Positions 45,548 to 55,884 of a DNA stretch of 64,000 bases are shown one piece after another (the stretch's first letter is position 1; each line of letters begins with the position of its first letter). The stretch covers positions 124,001-188,000 of the forward strand of contig JAJEHD010000021.1 of NCBI GenBank assembly GCA_022819505.1, in the 5' to 3' direction. The notes under the pieces were generated by a model. The model made no database searches and had not been told where the DNA came from. It was given only the letters and a program-made list of their open reading frames with translations. A program made the position numbers and the translations under genes. This stretch comes from Acidimicrobiia bacterium (GTDB lineage: Bacteria > Actinomycetota > Acidimicrobiia > Acidimicrobiales > Aldehydirespiratoraceae).

Positions 45548-46722
45548 CGCCGAAACCTTCGATGAACGCCCTGGCGGCGGGCGTCCAGCTGCCGGCGGCG
45601 CTGGTCCTCGGTCACGGTCGGGTGGTCGGCGGGCAGATGGCGGCGCAGCTCCGCCAGCGGGACCGCGACGGCGTCGGCGGCAGGCATGTCCGAGGCGCCG
45701 ACCCACCGGTAGATGCACATGCCCACCGGGCGGCCCTCGGTGTCGATCCAGTTAGGCACCCCCGGGTCGTGGTGGCTGACCACGGCCCGTACCACGCCGT
45801 CGCGGTCGGTGTGGGCCTGTACGTCGTTGAGACTGGTCTGGGCGTGGGCCAGGTCGCCGGACTCGAACCAGGGCCAGGTGTGGGTCTGGATCGACCATGT
45901 GAACGCCTCGGGCGGCTCGAAGGAGATGAGCCAGGCCTCGTCCTCTTCAAGGTTCCAGAATCCCCCGCCGTAGGCGATGTTGTCGGCTCCTCCCTTGGCC
46001 GGCAGCGGCGGCGACAGCATGTTGTCGGTGTTGCGCTGGCGGGCCTGCTCCATGAAGCGCAGCCAGAAGGGGATCGAGCGCTCGACCCAGTCGGCGGCCT
46101 CGTCCAGCGCTCCAGCCATGCGCTCGACGGTGAGCCGCGTCGGCCGGTCCGCGGGCCGGTCGAGGCGCTCGATGTAGAAGTCGGGGATCGCGTCGGCGGT
46201 CCAGTCGCACACGTACACGCGGATCGTCAGCTGGCGCACGGCCGGGTCGGTGGCCATCCAGTCCGCGGCGCCCTCGGGACGCTCGGGCCCGATCATCACT
46301 TCCAACCGACCGCCGGTTAGGTGCAGGTCGCCCAGCGAAACCTCGCTGAAGACCCCGTACTGGCCGAGCTGCATGTCGCCCTCACCCAGCGACAGGATCG
46401 CATCTCGGCATCCGGTCACATCCGCGGTGAGCCGGTACCGCCCGGACGGGTCGATGGCGCACCGCAGGTAGTGGTTGTCGGTGTTGGGGCCGCCCCACTT
46501 GGTGACGTCGTCGTCGTAGCGGTGGAAGGCGGGAAAATCGGGATCACGGAACTCCACGGCGTGCTGCACCGCGAACACCAGCTGGCGGGTCAGGCACCGC
46601 AGCCCCTCGGCCTGGTTGCGGGCGCCGTCGGCCATCGGGTCGGCTAGCGCGGCCGCGCCCGCCTCGCCAATACGGTCGCAGAAGAGCCGCCAGGCATCGG
46701 CAGGGTCGAGCGAAGAGGTCAT
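45544..46722 (-). CDS. DUF1214-domain protein
   Basis: 392 residues. The C-terminal part (NIAYGGGFWNLEEDEAWLIS, WSIQTHTWPWFESGDL) follows the DUF1214 pattern, and the middle (GGPNTDNHYLRCAIDPSGRY) is usual in actinobacterial members. The function is unproven. It is followed by the sulfotransferase gene with a 4-nt overlap, so the two may act on a common compound. Confidence 0.82.
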   Translation of the reverse strand: MTSSLDPADAWRLFCDRIGEAGAAALADPMADGARNQAEGLRCLTRQLVFAVQHAVEFRDPDFPAFHRYDDDVTKWGGPNTDNHYLRCAIDPSGRYRLTADVTGCRDAILSLGEGDMQLGQYGVFSEVSLGDLHLTGGRLEVMIGPERPEGAADWMATDPAVRQLTIRVYVCDWTADAIPDFYIERLDRPADRPTRLTVERMAGALDEAADWVERSIPFWLRFMEQARQRNTDNMLSPPLPAKGGADNIAYGGGFWNLEEDEAWLISFEPPEAFTWSIQTHTWPWFESGDLAHAQTSLNDVQAHTDRDGVVRAVVSHHDPGVPNWIDTEGRPVGMCIYRWVGASDMPAADAVAVPLAELRRHLPADHPTVTEDQRRRQLDARRQGVHRRFRR

Positions 46723-46768
46723 CCGGAGCTTCCCATTATCGAGACGAGCCTCAGCCCGAGTGGTGGCA

Positions 46769-47218
46769 CTAGGAGTCCAGGGTGGAGCGCCAGCCGGACG
46801 CGATGTGCTCCAGCCACCATTGCGGGGCGTTGTCGAGCAGGTTCGACAGGTTGGAGTAGTCCCACCAGCGGGTGATCAGACCGTCGGCGTCGAGTTCCAT
46901 CACCGACGTGAACGGGTGCCGGACCACCTCGCCGGTGTGGAACCACCACACCTCAAGGTGCTCGGTGACCACGACCGAGCTTTCGGCCACCACTAGGCCC
47001 GGCTCGTGGGTGTGGCGTTCCACCGGCTCCAGCCCCAGCCGCAGCCGGGCCACGATCTGGGCCGGACCGTGGGCGCCTCCGCCCGACTCGCCCGTGCCCA
47101 CATCCACATAGTTGGCCTCGGGAGCGAAGAACCCGGCGACGGCGTCCCAGTCGTGGGCGTACAGGGCGTCCCAGTACCGGGCCACGATCTGCTTGTTGCG
47201 TTCCTCTACGTCAACCAC
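46769..47218 (-). CDS. NTF2-like (SnoaL-type) protein
   Basis: 149 residues, GTG start. KQIVARYWDALYAHDWDAVAGFF opens the cone-shaped NTF2 fold, then VVTEHLEVWWFHTGEV and GLITRWWDYSN. Such proteins are polyketide cyclases, dehydratases or small ligand binders; the activity is not predictable. It is the first gene of the DUF1214-sulfotransferase unit. Confidence 0.85.
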   Translation of the reverse strand: MVDVEERNKQIVARYWDALYAHDWDAVAGFFAPEANYVDVGTGESGGGAHGPAQIVARLRLGLEPVERHTHEPGLVVAESSVVVTEHLEVWWFHTGEVVRHPFTSVMELDADGLITRWWDYSNLSNLLDNAPQWWLEHIASGWRSTLDS

Positions 47219-47227
47219 CGCGACAGG

Positions 47228-48736
47228 CTAGGGCGAGGTCGGGGAGGAGTCATCGGAACCCTCCGGTCTGGGCTCGGGTGCGGGCGCCGGGGGTGCAGGC
47301 ACCTCAGCCCTCGCCCTCTTGCGCCTCGACCTTGGTGTGCGCTCCGGCTTGGGTGTGCGCTCGGGGCGGGTCTGGCGCCGGCGGCGACGCCACCAGATGA
47401 GGGCCGCGATCACGGCCAGGAAGGGCAGGAAGGGCACGAGCACTCCAACCGCGACGAGCACCACGCCCACGATCGTGCGCAGGAAGCCGGCGCCGTCGGA
47501 GATCGAGTCGGCGAAACCGGGCAGTGAGTCGTCGGTGCGGGAGTCGAGCCACACGAAGGTGGTGCCGGAGACCTCGGGAAGCTCGGCTCCCTGCGCGTCC
47601 ACCGGAACGGCCTCGGCCTCCAGCCGGATCTCCAGGCCCCGGGTGGCCACCCGGCCGGCCAGCCGCCCGTCCTCGACCGGAACCTCCAGCACGGCGACCA
47701 GCAGTTCACCGGGCTCGATCCGGTCGAATCCGCCCTGCCGCGTCTCGAAGGCGCCGATGTCGAGACGCACATCGAGGGACCGGACCGACACCTCGGTGAG
47801 GGCCGAGGCGCCCGGGTTCTCCACCTCCAGGCACAGGTACACGGTCGAGTCCGGTTCGACGGTGAGGTGCTGGGCCCCCAGGCACGGGTCGTCGGCGTCC
47901 GCGGAGACCCAGGCCGCCACCTCGATGCCGGTGTCGGGCGGCACGGTGGGCGACTGGTGGATGGTCAGCGTGATGGTGGCCAGGTCCACCTGGTCGCGCA
48001 GGGTGCGCAACTGGCCCCGCAGGACCTCCAGGGTGGTCTCGCGGTCGAGCAGCTCCCGCTCGATCTGGGCCACGTCCTCCAGCTCGACCGCCTCCTCCAG
48101 GAGTTTGCGCAGGCGGGTCACGCTGATCTCGGCCGTGTTGATCCGGCTCTCGAGGTCGACGACCCGCTCGGTCACGTCGTCGGCGCTGATCGACTGGTCA
48201 ACCAGTTTGCCCACGCCGGCCAGCCGCTCGAGCGCGGTCGAGAAGTCGGCGGGCAGCACCTTGAATGTGATCTCGGCCTGGGGCCGGGGCTCGGTGCGGG
48301 TGGTCTGGTTGAAGACGATCCCACCCAGGCCCTGCACGATGGCCACCGCCTCGTTGCTGGCGGCGGTCACGTCGTCGGCCTGCACGCTGATGGTGGCCCG
48401 GTACACGATGTCGCGGCCGAGGTCGGCGGGCGTCAGCGCGGTGGGAACCGCCAGCGCAGCGCCGTCGGTTCCTGCCTGCAGTCTGGACGCTTCGCCGGCG
48501 GTGGCGGTGCCTTCGTCCGCCTCGGCCGTCGGCGCTTCCTCCGCAGGCGCATCTTCGGCGAAGTCAGCGGGTGCGTCGGCCGCCGAGGTGGCCATCACGC
48601 GCTCAAGCGAGGCGTCCTCCTCGTCGCCGCCGACACATGCTGTTAGCAGCACCAGCGCCGTGCTCATCACTGCGAGCACGAACAGGAACGGGACGCGGCC
48701 CCGCCGCTCAACTCGAGGGGTGTTGGTGTAGGTCAC
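47228..48736 (-). CDS. DUF4349 membrane-anchored lipoprotein
   Basis: 502 residues, GTG start with a GGGAGGA box. A signal/lipobox region (VLAVMSTALVLLTACVGGD) is followed by a low-complexity acidic stretch, then DUF4349 (DIVYRATISVQADDVTAAS onward) with a coiled-coil middle (LEDVAQIERELLDRETTLEV). A C-terminal membrane helix and a strongly basic tail close it. Function unknown, probably envelope-associated. Confidence 0.87.
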   Translation of the reverse strand: MTYTNTPRVERRGRVPFLFVLAVMSTALVLLTACVGGDEEDASLERVMATSAADAPADFAEDAPAEEAPTAEADEGTATAGEASRLQAGTDGAALAVPTALTPADLGRDIVYRATISVQADDVTAASNEAVAIVQGLGGIVFNQTTRTEPRPQAEITFKVLPADFSTALERLAGVGKLVDQSISADDVTERVVDLESRINTAEISVTRLRKLLEEAVELEDVAQIERELLDRETTLEVLRGQLRTLRDQVDLATITLTIHQSPTVPPDTGIEVAAWVSADADDPCLGAQHLTVEPDSTVYLCLEVENPGASALTEVSVRSLDVRLDIGAFETRQGGFDRIEPGELLVAVLEVPVEDGRLAGRVATRGLEIRLEAEAVPVDAQGAELPEVSGTTFVWLDSRTDDSLPGFADSISDGAGFLRTIVGVVLVAVGVLVPFLPFLAVIAALIWWRRRRRQTRPERTPKPERTPRSRRKRARAEVPAPPAPAPEPRPEGSDDSSPTSP

Positions 48737-48819
48737 AGGTGTCCTCCCTGTCGGGACGGTTTACACCTATGACGCCGGCCGGGCCTGGCTGGTTCCCGGC
48801 CGAGTCGACTCAACGGGGG

Positions 48820-49497
48820 TTAGGCCCCCGGCTCGCCCTCTTCCTCGTCGCAGCCGGCGGTGCAGGTGGTGGGCGGCAACACGACGTCGGCGGCGGTACC
48901 GCAGGGGGCTCCTGCCGCGGTATAGAGGCCGTCCACGCTGTACCAGCCGGACTCCTGACCGAGCTGGTTGAACGAGGTCGCGTACAGCTTCACCGGGACG
49001 TTGGCCGGGACTCTGCGGACCGGCGCGGCCCAGCGGGTCCCACCGTCGCGAGTGGTGTCGACCTGGCCGACCGTGAACTCGCCGTTGGCGATGACCGGCT
49101 CGCCCTCGAGCTGCATGTACGTGCGGATCTTTGAGATATCGGACGGATTGGGTAGCGCGTCGAATTCCAGAAGGAGCTCGTTGTCGGCGCTGCCGCCGAC
49201 GCACCTGAGGTCGCTGGGCGGCGGGGGAGCAGCCACGCTCACCGTCGGCGCCAGGGTCGTCGTCGCCTCCTCGGGAGCGTCCTCCGACTGAGCCTCGGTA
49301 GTCGTCGTGGTCTGGGGGGGCTCCGACGTCGGCGTGGTCACCAACGGCTCGTCGGTCGTGGTGGGCGCCGCCCGAGTCGTCGTGGTATCGGTGACCTCTT
49401 CCTCGGGTGTCGCCTCGTCGCCGCCTTCGTCGTCGCTGCATGCTGCCGCGACCAGCGCCAGCGCCAGCAGGGCGGCCCCGAGCCTCAGTGAACGCAT
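48820..49497 (-). CDS. Lipoprotein with Thr-rich linker
   Basis: 225 residues. Signal and lipobox ALALVAAACSDDE, then about 65 residues of Thr/Glu/Pro-rich linker (TDTTTTRAAPTTTDE). The C-terminal domain (LRCVGGSADNELLLEFDALP to the end) has a paired-Cys terminus and a fibronectin-like feel. No family recognised. Its upstream region is short and faces the divergent HD-domain gene. Confidence 0.78.
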   Translation of the reverse strand: MRSLRLGAALLALALVAAACSDDEGGDEATPEEEVTDTTTTRAAPTTTDEPLVTTPTSEPPQTTTTTEAQSEDAPEEATTTLAPTVSVAAPPPPSDLRCVGGSADNELLLEFDALPNPSDISKIRTYMQLEGEPVIANGEFTVGQVDTTRDGGTRWAAPVRRVPANVPVKLYATSFNQLGQESGWYSVDGLYTAAGAPCGTAADVVLPPTTCTAGCDEEEGEPGA

Positions 49498-49594
49498 GTG
49501 GAACTCCTCTCCAGGTGTCCACCATACAAGTTATCGCTCAGCCCCGATGTCGCGCGGGGCCGAACAGTGCGGCGCGATCATAGGCTGTTCTGCG

Positions 49595-50368
49595 GTGACG
49601 GATGTGGACCCTCGGGCCGAGTTGTGCGACCTCGTCGGCGGCGACGATCCCGCGTCCCGGCTGTGGTCCGCGATCGACTGCGGCCGCATGGCCGAGATCG
49701 TGCCCGAACTGCCCGATCTGCAAATGGAACAGGATCCGATCCACAGGCACAAGGACGTGCTGGCCCACACCATCGCGGTGGTGGCGAAAACACCCGATGA
49801 CCTTGTGGTTCGTCTGGCTGCGCTGTTCCACGACATAGGCAAGCCGCGCACCCGCAGCTACGAGCACGGCGAGGTCACCTTCCGCCATCATGAGGCTGTG
49901 GGCGCCCGGATGACCCGCAAGCGCCTGACCGCGCTGTGCTTCGACGAAGGCACGGTGGACGACGTCAGCGAGCTGGTGCGGCTGTCGGGCCGGTTCAAGG
50001 GTTACGCGTCGGGTTGGAGCGACGCCGCGGTGCGTCGCTACGCCCGCGACGCCGGACCGCTGCTGGGCCGCCTCAACCAGCTGGTCCGGTCGGACTGCAC
50101 CACCCGGAACCTGCAGAAGGAGGCCGACCTGCACCGCCAGATCGATCACCTCGAACGCCGCATCGCTGAGCTGGCCGAAGCCGAGCGCAAAGCGGCCGAG
50201 CGGCCCCAGATCGACGGCGCCGCGGTCATGGCCCATCTCGGGGTGGCTCCGGGCCCCGACGTCGGCCGGGCGCTGGCCTGGCTGCTGGAACTCAAGCGCA
50301 CCGAGGGGGAGATGCCCCTCGATGAACTGCTGGCCCGGCTCGATGACTGGTGGGCCGAGAACGGCTAG
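49595..50368 (+). CDS. HD-domain protein (CCA-adding enzyme HD-like)
   Basis: 257 residues from GTG 49595; ATG 49547 would add 16 residues. HRHKDVLAHTIAVV and LAALFHDIGKPRTRSYEHGEVTFRHHEAVGA give the HD metal-binding pattern. The downstream helices (SELVRLSGRFKGYASGW) match the C-terminal half of tRNA nucleotidyltransferases, but the nucleotidyltransferase head is missing. A phosphohydrolase activity on nucleotides or RNA ends is likely. Confidence 0.85.
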   Translation: MTDVDPRAELCDLVGGDDPASRLWSAIDCGRMAEIVPELPDLQMEQDPIHRHKDVLAHTIAVVAKTPDDLVVRLAALFHDIGKPRTRSYEHGEVTFRHHEAVGARMTRKRLTALCFDEGTVDDVSELVRLSGRFKGYASGWSDAAVRRYARDAGPLLGRLNQLVRSDCTTRNLQKEADLHRQIDHLERRIAELAEAERKAAERPQIDGAAVMAHLGVAPGPDVGRALAWLLELKRTEGEMPLDELLARLDDWWAENG

Positions 50369-50430
50369 CGGGCCGGTAGCCTCGATCCGGACCCAAACCT
50401 CTCAGGCATCCAAACCACAAAGGAGATGAC

Positions 50431-51453
50431 GTGACTTATCGGGCTGAGTATTTGTGGATTGACGGCAACCAGCCGGCCGGCGAGATTCGCAGCAAGACGA
50501 AGATCGTTGACAATGATGAGGAGCCTCCGATTTGGGGGTTTGATGGTTCTTCGACGAATCAGGCCACCGGCGACAATTCCGATGTGGTTCTCAAGCCGGT
50601 GTTCACGTGCGGGGATCCGATTCGTGGTGGTGACAACATTCTGGTGTTGTGCGAGACGTTGCTGACTCACGACCTTTCGCCACATCCCACGAACCGGCGA
50701 GCCGAGTGTGTGGCCGTCCATGAGAAGTACAGGGACCAGGCACCGCTGTTCGGGCTCGAGCAGGAGTACACGCTGCTGGACGCGATCACGCGCTGGCCGG
50801 CGGGGTTCCCGCCTTCGGGGTTCCCGCCGCCGCAGGGCCCTTACTACTGCGGGGTGGGTGCGGGCCGCATCTCAGGGCGTGAGCTGATCGAGGAGCACAC
50901 CAGCGCCTGCATCCAGGCCGGTTTGGGAATCGCGGGCACCAACGCCGAGGTGATGCCGGGCCAGTGGGAGTTCCAGATCGGGCCGCTGGACACCGTGACG
51001 GTGGCTGATCACGTTTGGGTGGCGCGCTACCTGCTGTTCCGTCTGGCCGAGAAGCACGGCATCGAGGTGACCATCGAGCCCAAGCCGATGCTGGGCGACT
51101 GGAACGGCGCCGGCATGCACAGCAACGTGTCCACCAAGTCGATGCGCGAGGGCTACGAGCCGATCATCGCGGCCTGCGAGGCGCTGGGCGCAGCGGGCAA
51201 GCCCGAGGAGCATCTGGCCGGTTACGGCGCCGGTATCGAGTTCCGGTTGACTGGCGAGCACGAGACCGAGCGCTACGACCAGTACTCCTACGGGGTGTCG
51301 GACAGGGGCGCGTCGGTGCGGATCCCCTGGCAGGTCGCCCGCGAGGGCAAGGGCTACATCGAGGACCGCCGGCCCAACGCGAACGCCGATCCCTACCACG
51401 TCACCACCCTGCTGACGAGAACCATCTGCGAGGCCCTCGTCGGCTACAACTGA
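50431..51453 (+). CDS. Glutamine synthetase type II (eukaryote-like)
   Basis: 340 residues, the short GSII length. Beta-grasp start YRAEYLWIDGNQPAGEIRSK; PPIWGFDGSSTNQA; catalytic segments GLEQEYTLLD, GTNAEVMPGQWEFQIGP and GDWNGAGMHSNVSTKSM; RGASVRIPW at the end. It makes glutamine from glutamate and ammonia. GTG start with AAAGGAG upstream. The first 270 nt use noticeably AT-richer codons than the rest. It precedes glutamine-dependent NAD synthetase. Confidence 0.95.
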   Translation: MTYRAEYLWIDGNQPAGEIRSKTKIVDNDEEPPIWGFDGSSTNQATGDNSDVVLKPVFTCGDPIRGGDNILVLCETLLTHDLSPHPTNRRAECVAVHEKYRDQAPLFGLEQEYTLLDAITRWPAGFPPSGFPPPQGPYYCGVGAGRISGRELIEEHTSACIQAGLGIAGTNAEVMPGQWEFQIGPLDTVTVADHVWVARYLLFRLAEKHGIEVTIEPKPMLGDWNGAGMHSNVSTKSMREGYEPIIAACEALGAAGKPEEHLAGYGAGIEFRLTGEHETERYDQYSYGVSDRGASVRIPWQVAREGKGYIEDRRPNANADPYHVTTLLTRTICEALVGYN

Positions 51454-51468
51454 GGCAGGCGGCCCGCA

Positions 51469-53250
51469 TTGGCCGTCGGCACAGCCGAGGAAGCAGGTGC
51501 GAACCGGCTGAGGGTGGCGATCTGCCAGATCAACCCCACCGTCGGTGACCTCGACCGGAACGCCGACCTGGTCGCTGGCGCGCTGGCCGAGGCTGAGGCG
51601 GCCGGCGCGGACGTCGCCGTGCTGCCCGAGCTGGCCATCACCGGCTACCCGCCCGAGGACCTGGTGCTTCGGCCGGGCTTCGTAGCGGCCAGCCGGGCCG
51701 CCCTTGAGCGGGTCGCCGCCGCGACCGGTCCGTGCGCGGCGGTGGTCGGCTTCGTCGACGGCGAGGGCGAGTCCGGCCGCAGCGTGCCCGACATGGCCGG
51801 CGTCGAGAGCTTCAGTGACGCTTACAACGCGGTGGCGGTCTGCGCCAACGGCGAGGTGTGCGGCGTCTACCGCAAGCGCCACCTGCCCAACTACGACGTC
51901 TTCGACGAGATGCGCCATTTCCGTCCCGGCCTCGACGCGCCGCCGCTGTTCGAGATCGGCGGCGCGGTGGTGGGAGTCACCGTGTGCGAGGACGCCTGGG
52001 TTCCCGACGGTCCGGTCAGCGATCTGGCCCGAGCCGGCGCGCAACTGGTGGTGAACGTCAACGGTTCGCCGTTCCGGGTCGGGAAGCAGGCCGCCCGAGA
52101 GCAGGTGATCGGCCGGCGGGTCGCCGAGTCGGGCGTCGCCGTGGTGTGCGTGAACCTGGTCGGCGGCCAGGACGAGCTCGTGTTCGACGGCGGCTCGTTC
52201 GTAATCGGCGCCGACGGAGCGGTGGCGGCCCGGTGCGTGTCCTTCTCCGAGACCGTCGACGTCTTCGATGTGGAGCTCCCGGCCCGAGAGCCGGCGGCCG
52301 CCCCTTGGCACCGGACCGGGATCACCCGTGTGACGCCCGCCGCCCCGCCCGACCCGGGCCGCCGACCGATGGCCGCCCCTCTGGCGGCGCCCACGGACCG
52401 GCACGCCCAGCGATGGGCCGCGCTCACCTTGGCCACCCGCGACTACGTGCACAAGAGCGGCTTCAGCGACGTCTGCGTGGGCCTGTCCGGCGGCGTGGAC
52501 TCGTCGCTGACGGCGGCCGTCGCCACCGATGCCCTGGGCGCTGAGCACGTCCACGGCGTGCTCATGCCGTCGCGCCACTCCAGCGACCACTCGGTGACCG
52601 ACGCCGAGAAGCTGGCCGCCAACCTCGGCATCGACGCCCTCATCGTCGGGATCGAGCCGGGCCACGCCGCGCTGTCCGGGATGATCGAGGCCGGTCTGGG
52701 CGGCGGTCTGGACACCGGCGGGATCACCGACCAGAACCTCCAGTCCCGCATCCGGGGTGTGACGCTCATGGCGCTGGCCAACGAGCGCGGCTGGCTGGTG
52801 CTCACCACCGGCAACAAGAGCGAGCTGGCAGTGGGTTACTCGACCCTCTACGGCGACACCGCCGGCGCGTTCGCGGTCGTCTCCGACCTCTGGAAGCTGG
52901 ACGTGTACGAGCTGTGCCGGTGGCGCAACGGCCAGGCCGGCGGCGAGCTCATCCCCGCAACGGTGCTGTCCAAGGCGCCGTCGGCGGAGTTGGCCCCCGG
53001 CCAGCGCGACGATCAGTCGCTGCCCCCCTACGAGGTGCTCGACCCAATCCTGCGGCTCTATGTGGAGGATCTGCGCACCGTGGCCGAGATCCAGGAGGCC
53101 CGTATCGCGTCCCCGGACGTGGTGGAGAGGGTGTGCCGTTTGGTCGATCTCGCCGAGTACAAGCGCCGCCAGACGCCGATTGGTCCCCGGCTCACGGGTC
53201 GGGCGTTCGGCCGGGACAGGCGCATGCCGATCGTCAACCGTCACCGGTGA
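51469..53250 (+). CDS. nadE: Glutamine-dependent NAD+ synthetase
   Basis: 593 residues from TTG 51469; GTG 51514 (directly before AICQINPTVGDL) is a shorter alternative. The N-terminal nitrilase-type glutaminase has Glu in LPELAITGYPPEDL, Lys in YRKRHLPNYDVFDE and Cys in VTVCEDAW. The C-terminal synthetase has the PP-loop GLSGGVDSSLTAAVA and TTGNKSELAVGYSTLYGD. It converts deamido-NAD to NAD. It lies 15 nt after GSII, its glutamine source. Confidence 0.95.
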   Translation: MAVGTAEEAGANRLRVAICQINPTVGDLDRNADLVAGALAEAEAAGADVAVLPELAITGYPPEDLVLRPGFVAASRAALERVAAATGPCAAVVGFVDGEGESGRSVPDMAGVESFSDAYNAVAVCANGEVCGVYRKRHLPNYDVFDEMRHFRPGLDAPPLFEIGGAVVGVTVCEDAWVPDGPVSDLARAGAQLVVNVNGSPFRVGKQAAREQVIGRRVAESGVAVVCVNLVGGQDELVFDGGSFVIGADGAVAARCVSFSETVDVFDVELPAREPAAAPWHRTGITRVTPAAPPDPGRRPMAAPLAAPTDRHAQRWAALTLATRDYVHKSGFSDVCVGLSGGVDSSLTAAVATDALGAEHVHGVLMPSRHSSDHSVTDAEKLAANLGIDALIVGIEPGHAALSGMIEAGLGGGLDTGGITDQNLQSRIRGVTLMALANERGWLVLTTGNKSELAVGYSTLYGDTAGAFAVVSDLWKLDVYELCRWRNGQAGGELIPATVLSKAPSAELAPGQRDDQSLPPYEVLDPILRLYVEDLRTVAEIQEARIASPDVVERVCRLVDLAEYKRRQTPIGPRLTGRAFGRDRRMPIVNRHR

Positions 53251-53816
53251 GCACGCCGGCGGTGCGTCGCGGCTACTCGGTGGCGCAGACCGCCCGCCTG
53301 GTGTCGGCGCTGCGATGGGCCTGCGGCCGGCTGTCGGAGATCCTGGGGGTGTGGGCTCAGGAAGCCGCAACGGCCGGAGCCCCGCACGCCGTCGCCTCCG
53401 TCCGCTTGACGGTGTTGAGCCGGCGGCTCGAGGCCCATCTCGAGACCCTCGACGGGCTTCAGCCCGACTCCGTACTTATGGCGGGGTGGAGGCAGGCCGC
53501 GCCCGCGGATCAGGCCCTGGCCGCCGCGCTCGACGAGATGGCGGCGATGGAGGGTCCGTTGGAGCGCCTCGCGGTGGCCGAGACGGTAATCGTGCCCGCG
53601 CTCGCCGGCGTCTACCGCGAGATCGGCGAGCACGCCGCGCCCCACTGCGACGCCGCTCTGGCTTCGGCGGCCCGGGCGCTGCGCCATGACCTGGACCGCG
53701 GGACGGCCGCGGCCGGAACCGGTCAGCCCGGAGCGGTCGGGGCGGCCCACGGTGTGCTCGCCGCGGCCGGCGGCCTCGTCGGGCTGGACGTGCTGACGCC
53801 TGGGGAGTGGGCCTAG
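53247..53816 (+). CDS. Helical protein, unknown
   Basis: 189 residues from GTG 53247, overlapping the nadE stop. Almost all helix (AQTARLVSALRWACGRLSEIL, AVAETVIVPALAGVYREIGEH), with no metal or membrane motif. It resembles a four-helix bundle, but no ferritin ligand pattern is visible. Its operon position suggests a link to nitrogen or NAD metabolism, nothing more. Confidence 0.65.
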   Translation: MSTPAVRRGYSVAQTARLVSALRWACGRLSEILGVWAQEAATAGAPHAVASVRLTVLSRRLEAHLETLDGLQPDSVLMAGWRQAAPADQALAAALDEMAAMEGPLERLAVAETVIVPALAGVYREIGEHAAPHCDAALASAARALRHDLDRGTAAAGTGQPGAVGAAHGVLAAAGGLVGLDVLTPGEWA

Positions 53817-53989
53817 CGCCGACCGGGCGGCCGGTTCGCGAAATGCGGCCGGTTCGGGTTCGGGCCCGGTGTCGCTGAATTGTTCGGGCCGTGGTTGGCG
53901 ATGGGCAAAACGTCGTTATCGTTCAACCTGTCAATGGCGAGCGGGGCGGCGATCGTCGTGGCTTGCTCTCGGACCCGGAGCGGGGGTAA

Positions 53990-54937
<948 letters not shown>

Positions 54938-54964
54938 CGGTTCCGGCCCTCCCCGGGGTGCGGC

Positions 54965-55666
54965 TCAGGGGTCGGTCGGGTCTTCGCCGGGCTGGGGCGC
55001 GGCCACCGCCCCGACGATCCGCTTCATCAGCGCGTCCCATTCCTGCTGGGTCGGAGCCGCCTGTCTCGGCCCGTCGGCGGAGAGGGCCAGGTGGGTTCCC
55101 AGATCGAGCGCTTGGCAGAACACGACGATGGCCTCGGTGCTCAGCGACGGGTCGATGAGGCCGGCTTCCTTGCCCTCGGCCACCATCGCGGTCAGCGTGT
55201 CGGCCTCGGTGTCGAGGCACTCCGAGACCAATTCGGCGATCGAGTCGTCGTGGCGCGCGCTGACGAATGTCTCGAACATCAGGTCGCCGAGCCCGTGATC
55301 GTCCGACGAGAGCAGGCTGGCGCCGAGGGCCGCCATCCTCTCATCGGCCGGCATGCCGGCCGAGTTGCCCATGAACGCCATCCGTTGGGATGTCGCGTGC
55401 TCGACGACCGCGAGGAACAGTTGCGGCTTGGTGGGCCAGCGCGCGTAGATGGCGCCGGTCGTGAGCCCGCACCGTCGGGCGATCTCGTGGATCCGGGTCG
55501 CCTCGTAGCCGTTCTCGCCGAACGTGGCGACGCCCGCCTCCAGCAGACGCCTGGTGACATCCTGTGACTTGCGGGAACCCGTGGTTGCGCCGGACGCGCC
55601 TTCGAGTCCGCTGCTCTGTGCCTCAGTCCGGTCCGTGTCCAACGCCATGTGCATGTCCTGTCTCAT
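54965..55666 (-). CDS. TetR-family regulator
   Basis: About 233 residues. The TetR DNA-binding domain begins near residue 35: RRLLEAGVATFGENGYEATRIHEIARRCGLTTGAIYARWPTK. The C-terminal ligand domain is not recognisable. ATG 55666 is used; GTG 55669 and ATG 55648 are alternatives. It is divergent from the hybrid kinase gene. Confidence 0.88.
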   Translation of the reverse strand: MRQDMHMALDTDRTEAQSSGLEGASGATTGSRKSQDVTRRLLEAGVATFGENGYEATRIHEIARRCGLTTGAIYARWPTKPQLFLAVVEHATSQRMAFMGNSAGMPADERMAALGASLLSSDDHGLGDLMFETFVSARHDDSIAELVSECLDTEADTLTAMVAEGKEAGLIDPSLSTEAIVVFCQALDLGTHLALSADGPRQAAPTQQEWDALMKRIVGAVAAPQPGEDPTDP

Positions 55667-55884
55667 CACATATGACGGTCATGTGTTGAAATCATCACCG
55701 GGAGCGACTCTAGCACTCGCGCCTGCCTGCGCACCTTCGCCAACGGCGATCAGGGCACCACTGTGACGATCCGACTTTCCCCGTGATTGCACCTAACTCC
55801 GCAGGAGCCGGAGTATCCGAAAGAGCTGTAGCGTGGGGCGGCGCGCCCACACAGACCGACCGATAGTTCGACCAACGATGCCCT

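Noticed and set aside
53820..53870. Direct repeat GGCCGGTTCG after the helical-protein gene
   Set aside because: Only two short GC-rich copies without a partner structure; not distinguishable from background.
55785..55795. GATTGCACCTA, identical to half of operator copy 3, upstream of the hybrid kinase
   Set aside because: The opposite half-site (CTAGATGC) is absent, so it is not counted as a fourth copy; it could still be a weak half-site.
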